From Photobacterium sanctipauli (GTDB lineage: Bacteria; Pseudomonadota; Gammaproteobacteria; Enterobacterales; Vibrionaceae): a DNA stretch of 64,000 bases. Location: assembly GCF_003026495.1 (NCBI RefSeq), contig NZ_PYMA01000003.1, forward strand, positions 372,001 through 436,000, given 5' to 3'. The translations under genes and the position numbers were made by a program. Positions within the stretch are counted from its first letter, which is position 1; the number at the start of each line of letters is the position of its first letter. Shown one piece after another: positions 1-10,089 of the stretch. Below the pieces are notes generated by a model. It made no database searches. It was not told where the DNA came from and was given only the letters and a program-made list of their open reading frames with translations.

Positions 1-3000
1 CCCGGGTTGGCCATCAGGCAATGGTGTCCAATCGGTGCCATCGACAATAAAATCAGGTTCATCAACCACACCGGTTAACTCAACTTCAATCGTCTGGGCT
101 GGGGTAACCAACACGTCTTCCACGATTGTCGTCGTGCCATCCTCAAGAGTGATGGTGACCTCGTCTTTAACGACACCTTCAACCGTGATATCAAAATCAA
201 TATTGCTTTCTGGTACGGGGATAAGCTGCACGAGAGGCAAATCGTCAAACAAGATTTCGTATACGCCATTTTCATCAGGTGTCAGCACAGTGCCGTCTTG
301 CTCAAGCACTGCGCCTTCTGGTAAATCAGAAATCCTAACGAATAAGGTTTCAACCCCGAAATCGTCATCGTTATCATCCAACTTAATCAAGTCAATCAAA
401 GGCGCAAGGGCGATTGGCTCGTCCTCCAGCGACTCTACCCGACTAACTTTAAGCTGAGCGTCGTCAGCAACAGGGAGCACATTAACCAATAGTTCAATGG
501 TTGTTTCTGCGGTTTCAAATTCGGGAACAAAGTTACCGCGCTCACGACTCTGCGCCGTTAGGTTTAACCGAATATCACCACTAAAGTTTGGGGCAGGATC
601 GAGCTCGACAGACGCTATCGAATCGACAGGCACTTCAAAAATACCGGAGCCCGGCGCGGTTTCCGTGATGCCATCACCAATGATTTGGCCCTCACCTTGC
701 GTAATGGTGATAAAGTAAGTCAGGACTTCCGAACCATCCAGATCCTCTAACATGGCTTGAAAAGATCCTGCCAAGCTGATGTTGTCGCTGTCTTCCAAAC
801 CATCGCCATAATAAGTCACGGTGGTTTCGGCAAAGCTTGGTGCATCGGCAATCCCCAGCACGTCAATCGACAAAGTACCGGTTTGCAATGGGTGATTAGC
901 ACCATCATTGGTCACCACCTGCGCCGTTACGGTAAAATCAAGCAAGTCATCGGGTTCATCCAGGGTCGAATAGTCGATATCTGAGACAAAGGTTACCCCC
1001 TGTAGCTGATATACCCCGTCATCGTCAGGATCGGTAAAAGCGGTTGCCGGGATCAATACCTGGTTGCCGTCTGGCACCAATAGCTCACCGTTTAGATAAA
1101 AGGCTCCATGTGGCTCGGCAGGAAGTTGAATGAAGACCTCGCCGATTTGTTCGCCCCGATCTTCATCCCCGACATCAATCGTCATGGTGATTGGAATACC
1201 CAGTGCCGGATCGTTTAACGATTCATCAGGGTTGCGTGCCTGATCTTCCTCACCTTCAACCTGATCAACAATAAGCTCCGGCGCTTCATCCGTAATGGTG
1301 ATGGTCAACGTGCTGGTGCTAATGTCGTTATCACCGTCTGTGACTTCAAAATCCACAGTGGTGAAAATGTTTGGTTCAGTGCTAGGCACAATATTTGAGA
1401 CAAAGAAGACCTGCCCTTCGGGCGAGATAAACAATTCCCCTAGCGCTAAGCCATCTTGTTCAACGGGAAAAATGAAAAATCCCTCAGGGTTGGGATCACC
1501 CGTTAGCTCCAATCTTTCCTCGTTAATAATCACCGCCGTCACCACGGCATCATCTGCCCCTTCCTCTGGCACAGTCAGCACATCAAGGGTCTCGGTTGTG
1601 CCGCCTTCCTCAACCGGGGAAAACTCGGCATCGGATGTTTGCGGAATATCATCAACCACAGTCACAACCAGACTTTCTGGGTTACTGACATCACCATCAA
1701 AATCTTGTGCACTGACAATAAACTCGAGTTGTAGCTCATCGTCGTTATCGGGTTGCTGATGATCCAGCGCGCCCAACAGTTCAAAGGCGTAGCTATGCCC
1801 AAGCGAAGAGCCCTGATTGGGCATGAACGTCAGCACAAAAACCGCCACGCCGTTAACCTGCCCCTCGTAGCGGTTATTAGCGGTGTTCACCAACACAACT
1901 TGCTCACCACCTGCGGTGAGGGTACCGGTATTGGCTTGGTTAAAGGCGTCAACATCCACCAAAAAAGTTTCAATATTGTCAGAGCCAACATCGATACCGA
2001 CATCGTCACTGTCGGTTTCGCCGTCACCGTCAGGATTTGAGCCGGGATGAAAATCCCCCCCCTCGTCTATATCGCTTTCCAGTACGGTTAACGCCGGAAT
2101 AGCATCAATTTCAGGGTCGACTCCGTCAGTGATTGTGGATGTGATCAATACAGGCGTAGTCAGGCTATCACCATCGGTATCCTGTAGTTGAATTGGCCAG
2201 TCGATCTCGATGGTATCGTCTTGCTGGCGAACCAAGCCGGTAGCCTCGCTACCGTTATGATCCAATGGCAGAAACTGAGTAACAGCGATAGTGAGATCAA
2301 CTTGTTCGCCATCAGGGTTTTGCACCGCTGATAACGCGGCGGTCAGCACCGTTTCACCATTTGCAGTCAGCGTTAATGTATTGGTATCCGCAGACCAAAT
2401 GGCAACAACAGCGATCCCGCTAGCTGTCACTTCAGTTTGCAGTTCGTTGATTAGGGTATCGACCTGGTCTGGATCTAAGGCTATCGTGGCAGGATCAAGC
2501 CGATCGACACCAGACGCTATAGTCAATGAGGCGGAATCTGAGACGGGGTAACCCAAAGCAGGATCATCGGGCGTGAGATCACCTTCGGTAAAACCAAGAT
2601 CGGCCGTATTGCCACCTTCGGGATCAACACCATCTAAAATAGTGACATTGATAATACCCTGTTCGCTGACATCGCCATCTCGGTCTTCAGCACGGATAGC
2701 CAAGGTAAGGTTATTGTTATCGGGTGGGTCAAATTGGTCTAGCGGCCGCAACTGAGTGACAGTGTAACTTCCGTCAAGTCCAATTTCGATATTCAATACT
2801 ACACTATCTGGATCACTCGCTAATGTGACGCTTACCTGATTGCCGTTAATTTGCGTTACGGTGGCAAATCCATTACTTGTTAGCCCTGTTAAGCTTGGTT
2901 GGTCGGCTTCGAAAACCAGGCTAACAATATCATCACTGCCGGTAATGACCTCAATACTCCCATTACCCGATGCAATACCATCAGCACCTTCATCCAATTC

Positions 3001-6000
3001 CACCCCACTGTCGCCACCAAAGGCTGGATCGTCCCCATCTTCGACGGCGACAGTAATCACGCCGGTATTGGTATCACCATCATCGTCGCTGATCACAATA
3101 TCCAGCGGCAGGGAAATCACATCACCGTCGAGATGATCCAAATTATTGCTGAGTAGTACTTGGTAGCTGCCATCGGGTTGGATCACCACAGACAAGACCG
3201 GCACTTGCTGGTTGTCCTGCTCAATAAATGCATTGAGCGTGTTGCCATCCACCACTTCAAAACTGACTGGCTGGCCGTCACTGAATAGCCCCGCCAAACT
3301 GGGTTGCTCATCAGCAAAGTGGATAAATGCAACATCATCACTGCCGATATCAACTTCAATATTGCCATCGGTCGGCGTGTTCAGATCAGCCGTTTCATTG
3401 ACCTGCACACCGCTATCGTCACCCAACGCCGGGATAGCGCCATCATCGATAATGGCCGTTCCCGTGATAGGGAAAACCAAACTATCGCCATCCGCATCTT
3501 CAAGTTGAATAGGCAAGGCAATTGAAATCGTATCGCCATCGACAAACACGAAACCTTCGCTATTGCCATCAAGCGCATGATCCAACGGGGCAAACTGAGT
3601 AACTGTTAGGGTCACCTCGGCATCATTGCTATCGACAACTTGTTGGGCACTCACCGCCACACTGAGTACTAGCAATCCCTCAGGGCTGCCATCATCTAAC
3701 CGGCCTTCGAGCAAACCGGTAGCGACATCATAGCTAAAGGTGAGTGGCTCACCGCCTGAGGCAAGCTCCAACTCAAGTTCGGCCAAAATCTCAGCCAAGG
3801 CCGATGGTTCTATTTGAACACTCTCGGGTACCAAACGATCTGATCCCGCAGGCACGGTGATCGTCAGGTTACTGGTGGCAGGGTATTCATTAGGCACAAG
3901 ATCAGGCTCAGTGAAGCTCACATTGATCTCACCGCCCCCCTCCGGGTCATCGCCATCGGTGACATCAATACTAATCTGGCCATTGGTTTGGTCATTATCG
4001 TTATCGGTGATCACCACATTGAGCGGCAACGTCGCGGTATCGTCGTCAAAATGGTCAATCGTGCCTGTAAGGGTCGCGGTAAACTCCCCGGCATTGATGC
4101 CACTACTGGTCATTGTGACGACCAAGATGGTGTTGCCCAACTCATCTTGCAATGACACTTGCGTTCCAAGCGGATCGCCCTCCACCACCCACGTCAATGC
4201 ACTGCCATCGCTGGTGAAAAGGACTTCGGGCTGATTTTCGGTAAACACTAAGTCGCGGATATCATCGCTGCCTTTGTCGATATCTATCGAGCTACTGACT
4301 GGCTGGCTGTTATCGTCCGTCTCATTAACACTCAACCCTGCCCCTTGCTCCAAGGCCGGGAACTCACCATCGGTAATCGTGGTAGTCACAATGGCTGGCG
4401 TGGCCAAATCATCGCCATCAGTATCTGTTGCCATGATTGGCAACGAAAGGGCAATCTCAGTACCCGTCGTGTTGATATACGGCGAACTCTGGCTCGCCTC
4501 TAGGTGATCGAGGGGAACAAACTGAGTAACCATGACCTCACCCTCTACCCCACGCCCATCACCTGCTTGCGCTGCAGATAAGGCCAAGGTTATCGCAAGG
4601 GTGCCATCCGGTAACCGTCCCTCCAGCAAGCCTGTGCTTTCATCAAAGCTGAAGGTTATCGCTTCACCAGCCGAAGTTAGCAATGTCTGGAAATCAGTAA
4701 TCACTGCATCTAGCTGAGCCGGGTCGATGGTAAAGCTATCAGCCACTAACCGATCTGAACCTGCAGCCAAGGAAATGGATGCTGTTGCGCCAGCTGGGTA
4801 GTCATTGGGCTCTAAATCCGGCTCGGTAAATCCCGCTTGGGCAGTCTCGCCGCCAGCAGGATCGCTACCGTCTTCCAAGGTAACCGTAATTTGGCTTTGG
4901 TCGCTGTCACCATCATCGTCCGTTACCCGTACCTCAATCGGTAACACTATTTGATTACTATCGACAGGCTGGTCAAAGGCATCGCTCAACACCACTTGAT
5001 AGCTTCCGTCTGTATCGATGGTCACGGTAAGGACTTCCTGTCCCCCGCTATCAATAATACTCAGCTGGTTCTGGTTTACCTGATAGCTAACTGACTCACC
5101 ATTGCTGCTGAAGCTATCAATCACATCGGCCAGTGCCGCGTTATCGATGATCACCAAGCTATTAATATCATCACTGCCAACATCTAGCTCGATTTCACTA
5201 TCGGCAACAACGGGAGCGGCGCCTTGGTCAGGGTCAATCACTGTTGCCCCTGCATCGAGACCAAAAGCAGGGAACTCACCGTCAATGATGGTTAAGGTCA
5301 GTATTGCTGGCTCATCAAGGAAATCACCATCAGTATCATTAGCTTGGATAGGGATGGTAATGACTATTTGCTCGCCATCCACGGTTACCCGACCGCTGTT
5401 ATTACCAGATTGCAGGTGATCGAGCGGTAGCAACTGCGCGAGTGTTGATGTCAGGGTTAAACCAAGTCCATCGGCGCTTTGCACTGCTGTAATGGTTAGC
5501 TGTAAGGCAATATCCCCATTGGGTAAAGCACCGCTCAACACACCGGTTGCAGGATCATAGCTAAAGACCAACGGCTGGTTACCCGAACTCACCTCATTAT
5601 TGAGCTCGGCAATTAACGCATCGATTTCCAGCTCGTCAATGCGAACACTATCCGGATCAAGCCTATCGACACCCGGCTGAAGGTCAAACTCGTCACTGCC
5701 ATTCACGGGGTATTCATTGGGAATAAAATCGGGCTCGGTGAAAGTAATCGCCCCTTCTTCGCCACCGGGGGGGCTGTTGCCATCAATGGTAATAAGCACC
5801 GCAATGCCTGGGGCAATATCACCATCAAAGTCCGTCGCGGTTACCCCTATCGTCAGTACCAACTGCGCGCGGGTGAGTTGATCCAGCGGCAGCATCAAAT
5901 TGGCAACATAACTGCCATCGGTTTCTATGGTTAATGACAGCACTGTCTCGCCACGGGAGTCCACCAGCAGCAATTGATTACCCGCCACCAACACTTGGGT

Positions 6001-7137
6001 TTCAAAGCCATTACTGGTGATCCCTTCAAGATCAGGCTGGGTAGGATCAATGATGATCGTGCTAATCTCATCACTGCCCAAATCCAGTGGAATCGCCCCG
6101 TCGACATCAACACCCAGCGAGTCCGCTTCATCGATAATGGTGCCCGTATCGATGCCAAATTGAGGGTCGATGCCATCAAGCATGCTACTGCTTACCAGGG
6201 CTGGCACCGTGAGCACATTGCCAGCCAGATCCGCCCCCTGAATCGCTAACAGCACGGATAAGTTATCATTGCTGTTAGTCACCAGCCCCGAGGTATCCCC
6301 ATTCGGTAGGTGGTCGACCGGACGTGCCAACGTGGTGGTTACCGTAACGGAGACATCCCTCCCCTGCTCGCTGGATTCAACCAAGAAGCTAACCACCACC
6401 TCACCGCTGTTGGTTTGCCCTGCAGCCACCTCGCCAATGATACTGTTGCTTGCAGGGTCAAACCTGAAATCCACCGCTTGTCCGCTTGATGTGATCTCAC
6501 TGCTAAGCTCAGCAAGCAATGCAGAAAGCGTTAGCGGGTCGAAGCTAAACGATGACGCATCAAGCGGCAGTGAGCCGGCTGCAACCAGTATGGTTGTCGA
6601 CGACGTTGAAGGATAAGTATTGGGGTCAAGATCCCCCTCGGTGAGTTGCATTGCCCCGCTTTCACCGCCAATAGCAGCAAAAATAGGCGCAATATCCTCA
6701 ATAATCTCGCTCGCATCGGGGGTAAATGCAGTGTCGAAACCCGCTTCGGTCAGGGTGCTGTCCTCATCATAAGTCACCACCACAAACCCACTATTGGCAC
6801 TGTCACCACTGGCAACCCCCGCATTACCCGCGGCAGGCGCTGCCAAAATGTCGATAGGGTTACCGCCCGCTAAAATAAGTGCTTGCAGCTCTGCTAATTC
6901 GCCTGCACTTAAAGCGCCGTCTTGTGGGTTTACCGGGAAGTTGCCGAATTGGCCACTTGCCCCTTCCTCAACATCGCTTTTAGTGGCGGAAGAAATCAAG
7001 ACACACTTTGGACACGGCCAATCAACCAGTACGGGTTCACCGTTTTTCATCACCACATAACGGGCACTGGCATCTTTGACCTGAATATGGGTCGCGGTTT
7101 GAGGGAAAGACACAGAACGCTGAGAAGGATCGGCCAT
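1..7137 (-). CDS. Giant Lap/Bap-type repeat adhesin (C-terminus outside window)
   Basis: This is the N-terminal 2379 residues of a very large surface adhesin exported by the type I system encoded next door; the reading frame runs off the left edge. It has no Sec signal peptide. It starts with a short retention-module-like domain (about residues 1-110) containing a paired-cysteine PCPKC motif and a P-A-A-G site that suits LapG cleavage. Then come about eleven repeats of the T1SS-143 type, rich in Asp with DxDGD-like calcium motifs, followed by cadherin-like segments. Composition is acidic, with almost no Lys or Cys in the repeats. It diverges from the lapC-type gene across 190 bp. By family knowledge such proteins hold cells to surfaces or each other; the binding target would be in the missing C-terminal part. 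The ATG at 7137 was chosen because it precedes the retention module. Confidence 0.93.
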   Translation of the reverse strand, partial: MADPSQRSVSFPQTATHIQVKDASARYVVMKNGEPVLVDWPCPKCVLISSATKSDVEEGASGQFGNFPVNPQDGALSAGELAELQALILAGGNPIDILAAPAAGNAGVASGDSANSGFVVVTYDEDSTLTEAGFDTAFTPDASEIIEDIAPIFAAIGGESGAMQLTEGDLDPNTYPSTSSTTILVAAGSLPLDASSFSFDPLTLSALLAELSSEITSSGQAVDFRFDPASNSIIGEVAAGQTNSGEVVVSFLVESSEQGRDVSVTVTTTLARPVDHLPNGDTSGLVTNSNDNLSVLLAIQGADLAGNVLTVPALVSSSMLDGIDPQFGIDTGTIIDEADSLGVDVDGAIPLDLGSDEISTIIIDPTQPDLEGITSNGFETQVLVAGNQLLLVDSRGETVLSLTIETDGSYVANLMLPLDQLTRAQLVLTIGVTATDFDGDIAPGIAVLITIDGNSPPGGEEGAITFTEPDFIPNEYPVNGSDEFDLQPGVDRLDPDSVRIDELEIDALIAELNNEVSSGNQPLVFSYDPATGVLSGALPNGDIALQLTITAVQSADGLGLTLTSTLAQLLPLDHLQSGNNSGRVTVDGEQIVITIPIQANDTDGDFLDEPAILTLTIIDGEFPAFGLDAGATVIDPDQGAAPVVADSEIELDVGSDDINSLVIIDNAALADVIDSFSSNGESVSYQVNQNQLSIIDSGGQEVLTVTIDTDGSYQVVLSDAFDQPVDSNQIVLPIEVRVTDDDGDSDQSQITVTLEDGSDPAGGETAQAGFTEPDLEPNDYPAGATASISLAAGSDRLVADSFTIDPAQLDAVITDFQTLLTSAGEAITFSFDESTGLLEGRLPDGTLAITLALSAAQAGDGRGVEGEVMVTQFVPLDHLEASQSSPYINTTGTEIALSLPIMATDTDGDDLATPAIVTTTITDGEFPALEQGAGLSVNETDDNSQPVSSSIDIDKGSDDIRDLVFTENQPEVLFTSDGSALTWVVEGDPLGTQVSLQDELGNTILVVTMTSSGINAGEFTATLTGTIDHFDDDTATLPLNVVITDNDNDQTNGQISIDVTDGDDPEGGGEINVSFTEPDLVPNEYPATSNLTITVPAGSDRLVPESVQIEPSALAEILAELELELASGGEPLTFSYDVATGLLEGRLDDGSPEGLLVLSVAVSAQQVVDSNDAEVTLTVTQFAPLDHALDGNSEGFVFVDGDTISIALPIQLEDADGDSLVFPITGTAIIDDGAIPALGDDSGVQVNETADLNTPTDGNIEVDIGSDDVAFIHFADEQPSLAGLFSDGQPVSFEVVDGNTLNAFIEQDNQQVPVLSVVIQPDGSYQVLLSNNLDHLDGDVISLPLDIVISDDDGDTNTGVITVAVEDGDDPAFGGDSGVELDEGADGIASGNGSIEVITGSDDIVSLVFEADQPSLTGLTSNGFATVTQINGNQVSVTLASDPDSVVLNIEIGLDGSYTVTQLRPLDQFDPPDNNNLTLAIRAEDRDGDVSEQGIINVTILDGVDPEGGNTADLGFTEGDLTPDDPALGYPVSDSASLTIASGVDRLDPATIALDPDQVDTLINELQTEVTASGIAVVAIWSADTNTLTLTANGETVLTAALSAVQNPDGEQVDLTIAVTQFLPLDHNGSEATGLVRQQDDTIEIDWPIQLQDTDGDSLTTPVLITSTITDGVDPEIDAIPALTVLESDIDEGGDFHPGSNPDGDGETDSDDVGIDVGSDNIETFLVDVDAFNQANTGTLTAGGEQVVLVNTANNRYEGQVNGVAVFVLTFMPNQGSSLGHSYAFELLGALDHQQPDNDDELQLEFIVSAQDFDGDVSNPESLVVTVVDDIPQTSDAEFSPVEEGGTTETLDVLTVPEEGADDAVVTAVIINEERLELTGDPNPEGFFIFPVEQDGLALGELFISPEGQVFFVSNIVPSTEPNIFTTVDFEVTDGDNDISTSTLTITITDEAPELIVDQVEGEEDQARNPDESLNDPALGIPITMTIDVGDEDRGEQIGEVFIQLPAEPHGAFYLNGELLVPDGNQVLIPATAFTDPDDDGVYQLQGVTFVSDIDYSTLDEPDDLLDFTVTAQVVTNDGANHPLQTGTLSIDVLGIADAPSFAETTVTYYGDGLEDSDNISLAGSFQAMLEDLDGSEVLTYFITITQGEGQIIGDGITETAPGSGIFEVPVDSIASVELDPAPNFSGDIRLNLTAQSRERGNFVPEFETAETTIELLVNVLPVADDAQLKVSRVESLEDEPIALAPLIDLIKLDDNDDDFGVETLFVRISDLPEGAVLEQDGTVLTPDENGVYEILFDDLPLVQLIPVPESNIDFDITVEGVVKDEVTITLEDGTTTIVEDVLVTPAQTIEVELTGVVDEPDFIVDGTDWTPLPDGQPG
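2030..6650 (-). repeat. Alternating T1SS-143-type repeat array in the adhesin
   Basis: Two repeat types can be read in the translation. Type A (about 132-139 residues) begins DGxxPxxGxxxG and contains a GSDDI motif. Type B (about 165-172 residues) begins DGxDPxGG with FTEPDLxPNxYP and contains an LDHL motif. From the N-terminus the order is B A B A B A B A A B A. Unit boundaries fall near 6180, 5785, 5285, 4875, 4380, 3962, 3445, 3045, 2640 and 2130. The units are similar but clearly diverged, so this is not a recent tandem expansion. Confidence 0.8.
6826..6837 (-). other. Predicted LapG cleavage site (P-A-A-G, residues 101-104)
   Basis: Residues 101-104 of the adhesin read P-A-A-G, just after the putative retention module and before the repeats. 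In characterised LapA proteins, LapG cuts between two alanines in a similar A-A-G context at about the same distance from the N-terminus. A LapG-like protease is encoded in the divergent operon. The assignment is by motif and position only. Confidence 0.55.
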
Positions 7138-7327
7138 AGCACTTACTACACTCTAGGGTTGAATGAAGTGTAGTCTCAAAATCAAGCCAACTGGTCTCAG
7201 CTTTTAGAATTCCCAATCTAGCAACAATGCTCCCACGCTTGTTTGCCTAAGATCTAATTCCGTATTCCTGCAGTGTTACCACCCCATGGACTGATGTTGG
7301 CTAGCCTGCCTTTGTATAAGAGTAGCG

Positions 7328-8695
7328 ATGAAGGCGAAAAGCTCAGTAAATCAGAAGCATATCGACTATATGGATGACAGCAGCTCGGCCTTGCTTTTAC
7401 AAGCACCTAAAGGCGCGAGTGTTCTGCTGGGGGTCGTCGTTGCATTTATTGCCCTTGCCTTTATTTGGGCCGCCAATGCCGAGCTGGAGCAAGTCACCCG
7501 TGGTCAAGGGAGGGTTATCCCTTCCCAGCAGCTACAAGTGGTGCAAAACCTAGAGGGCGGCATCGTTAAAGAGATTCTGATCGCCGAGGGTGAAAAAGTT
7601 AGCCCGCAACAACCACTGATATTGATCGATGACACCCGCTTTCGCTCTGATTTTGATGAGAAGGCCATCGATTTAGCGGGCCTCCAGGCCGATGCGCTTC
7701 GCCTGGGGGCATTGCTTGAAAGTGTTCAAACCAACAAGCAAGCCGTGACCATCAGCACTGATAAACTCACCTATACCGATGCCTTTGCCACGCAACATAC
7801 CGATCTCGTCAAGCGCCAACGCAGCGAATACCAAGATACCCTCGCCAACCTATCAAACCAACTGTCGGTCATCAGCCAACAAATACAGCAAAAAAACCGC
7901 GAGCTCGACGAAGCCAAGGCAAGGCTGGCCAACCAAAAACGCAGCCTGTCACTGGCCAGCCAAGAGTACCGCATTACTAAGCCACTCGCAGACGAAGGGG
8001 TGGTGCCCAAGGTAGAGCTTTTGAAGTTGCAGCGGCAAGTCAACGACAGCCGCCGCGAAGTCACATCGACTGAAATGAACATGCCAGTACTTAAAGCGGA
8101 GCTAAGTGAAGCCAAGCTCAAACGGCTCGACATCGCGCTTAAGTTCCGGGCCGATACCCAAGCAGAGCTCAACCAAACCGCCGATAAGCTCGATACCCTA
8201 AGCCAAGCGAGCATCGGCCTTGAAGATAAAGTCACCCGCACAACCGTGGTTTCCCCGGTTAACGGGCGCGTCCATAAACTCCATATCAATACTGTCGGTG
8301 GCGTGATCCAACCCGGCATGGATCTGATCGAAATTGTCCCCACGGAGAGCAGCTTATTGGTTGAGGCGAAAATCGCGCCCAAAGACATTGCATTTCTGCG
8401 CCCCGGCCTCAAGGCTCGGGTTAAATTCACCGCCTATGACTTTACGGTATACGGCGGTTTAGAGGGCATTTTGGAGCATATCAGTGCCGATACCCTCACC
8501 AATGAGCAAGGGGACAGTTTTTATCAAATTCGGATAAGAACCGATGAACCCCACATGCTCGATAAAGATGGCAGCCAGTTACCCATTATTCCCGGCATGA
8601 CGGCCGCAGCCGACATCATCACTGGGCATCGGACTGTGCTTCAGTATTTACTTAACCCCGTGCTTAAAGCGCGGCACACCGCACTGAGGGAGTAG
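7328..8695 (+). CDS. HlyD-family type I secretion membrane fusion protein (LapC-like)
   Basis: This 455-residue protein is the periplasmic adaptor linking the inner membrane ABC exporter to the TolC-type channel. It has a short cytoplasmic N-terminus, one membrane segment at about residues 32-50, a biotinyl-lipoyl-like half motif (LEGGIVKEILIAEG, near residue 78), a long Gln/Glu/Lys-rich coiled coil (about 150-290), and a C-terminal beta domain ending in the HlyD-type GMTAAADI segment. It is the first gene of a six-gene plus-strand operon and diverges from the adhesin, its presumed cargo. It ends 4 bp before the TolC-type gene. Length and layout match LapC/HlyD proteins. Confidence 0.93.
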   Translation: MKAKSSVNQKHIDYMDDSSSALLLQAPKGASVLLGVVVAFIALAFIWAANAELEQVTRGQGRVIPSQQLQVVQNLEGGIVKEILIAEGEKVSPQQPLILIDDTRFRSDFDEKAIDLAGLQADALRLGALLESVQTNKQAVTISTDKLTYTDAFATQHTDLVKRQRSEYQDTLANLSNQLSVISQQIQQKNRELDEAKARLANQKRSLSLASQEYRITKPLADEGVVPKVELLKLQRQVNDSRREVTSTEMNMPVLKAELSEAKLKRLDIALKFRADTQAELNQTADKLDTLSQASIGLEDKVTRTTVVSPVNGRVHKLHINTVGGVIQPGMDLIEIVPTESSLLVEAKIAPKDIAFLRPGLKARVKFTAYDFTVYGGLEGILEHISADTLTNEQGDSFYQIRIRTDEPHMLDKDGSQLPIIPGMTAAADIITGHRTVLQYLLNPVLKARHTALRE

Positions 8696-8699
8696 TTTT

Positions 8700-10079
8700 A
8701 TGAGCTGTAAACGACTACCTTGCTATGCAGAACATGTCCCCGCAATGGACAAGATTGGCAAAAAGGCCATGCTGAGCGTATTCACCAGCTTCGGGCTGTG
8801 GGCTTTAGGCTTTGGGCTTTGGCCAACCAGCGTTATCGCGCAATCATTGGAGCAAGCGGTCGCCGACACGCTTGCCTCAAACCCGGAAATCAAGCGGGCA
8901 TATAACGAGTTCATGAGCCGGAACCAAGGCACACGGGCAGCCGTCGGTGACTACCTGCCCTCCGTCGACCTCAGTGCTGGCGCAGGGTATGAAGACTACG
9001 ACAATAGCACCAACGATACCGGTGACTACGACCCCCTCGATGCGAAAATCAGCCTGCGCCAATTGATTTGGGATGGCTCCATCACCTATCACGATATCCA
9101 GCGCAATAAAGCGGAATCCGAAGCCCAGCGCTACCAGCTGCTCGCGGATGCCCAAGACAAAGCCCTCAGGGTGGCGGAGATCTACCTTGATACGCTAGAA
9201 GCCCAAGAGGTATTGAGCCTGTCGCAAAACAACTATCAGGTGCACCAACGAATTTTCACCGATATCAAAAAGCGCACCGATGCCGGAATAGGCTCAACGG
9301 CTGATCTCGCCCAAATCGAAGGCCGCCTAGCTCGGTCGCGATCGAACTTAATTGCAGCCGAAAGCAACCTCCAGGACAAAGTCACCGCCTTCTACCGTGA
9401 AGTCGGCAGTATGCCCGCAAACCTGGTGAAGCCCGAGGTAGACCAAAACTATATCCCCGACTCGTTGGATGGCGCCATTGCCCAAGCCAAAGAAAACAAC
9501 CCGGTATTGCTCGTGGCGAGCAACGATATCGATGCAGCCCAATACCAATACAAGCAAGCAAAGGGGAACTTCTACCCTACCTTCACGATTGAAGCGTCCC
9601 AAGAGTGGGGAGAAGATTTAGAGGGCACGCCCGGCCACACCGATGAGTTCAAGGCTGGGATCAGAATGAATTACAACCTCTACAATGGTGGCTCTGATCT
9701 GGCGAAAAGCCGTGAGGCTGCCTACCAAATCAGCCAATCCAAAGACGTAAGGGATCGCGCCCATCGCTTATTGGAGGAAAGTACCCGCTTGGCGTGGAGC
9801 GGTATGGAGCTGGCTCTGAATCAAACCCAATACCTCCAAAGGCATGTCGATGCGTCGGCTCGTACCGTCATAGCCTATGAAAAACAGTTCAAGATCAGCA
9901 AGCGCACTTTGCTCGATGTCCTCAATACCGAAAACGAGCTTTTTGAAGCGAGGAAAGCCTATCTGGACGCCCACTATGCAGGCATTCTGGCTAAGTACCG
10001 AGTGCTCAATGCCACGGGACAGCTCCTTGAAGAAATGCGAATCGATGTCCCTACCCAATGGACATCATCGGTAAGATAG
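8700..10079 (+). CDS. TolC-family outer membrane efflux protein (LapE/AggA-like)
   Basis: This 459-residue protein is the outer membrane channel of the type I exporter. The ATG at 8700 has a good ribosome site (GAGGGAG, 7 nt spacing) directly after the lapC-type gene. It gives a long leader of about 48 residues with a basic segment, then a hydrophobic stretch containing two GLW motifs, and a likely signal peptidase site after VIAQ. The mature part is a typical TolC duplication: helical segments around AQEVLSLSQNNYQVHQR and the C-terminal QFKISKRTLLDVLNTENELF, which is diagnostic of the AggA/LapE group. It is co-transcribed with the adaptor and exporter. A start further in at 8745 is possible but has no obvious ribosome site. 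Confidence 0.92.
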   Translation: MSCKRLPCYAEHVPAMDKIGKKAMLSVFTSFGLWALGFGLWPTSVIAQSLEQAVADTLASNPEIKRAYNEFMSRNQGTRAAVGDYLPSVDLSAGAGYEDYDNSTNDTGDYDPLDAKISLRQLIWDGSITYHDIQRNKAESEAQRYQLLADAQDKALRVAEIYLDTLEAQEVLSLSQNNYQVHQRIFTDIKKRTDAGIGSTADLAQIEGRLARSRSNLIAAESNLQDKVTAFYREVGSMPANLVKPEVDQNYIPDSLDGAIAQAKENNPVLLVASNDIDAAQYQYKQAKGNFYPTFTIEASQEWGEDLEGTPGHTDEFKAGIRMNYNLYNGGSDLAKSREAAYQISQSKDVRDRAHRLLEESTRLAWSGMELALNQTQYLQRHVDASARTVIAYEKQFKISKRTLLDVLNTENELFEARKAYLDAHYAGILAKYRVLNATGQLLEEMRIDVPTQWTSSVR

Positions 10080-10089
10080 GAGGCTGGCA

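Noticed and set aside
35..3593. Many plus-strand frames of 60-154 residues rich in Ser and Thr, opposite the adhesin
   Set aside because: They lie antisense to the long adhesin frame and have biased composition that mirrors the Asp-rich repeats. They show no ribosome sites or known motifs.
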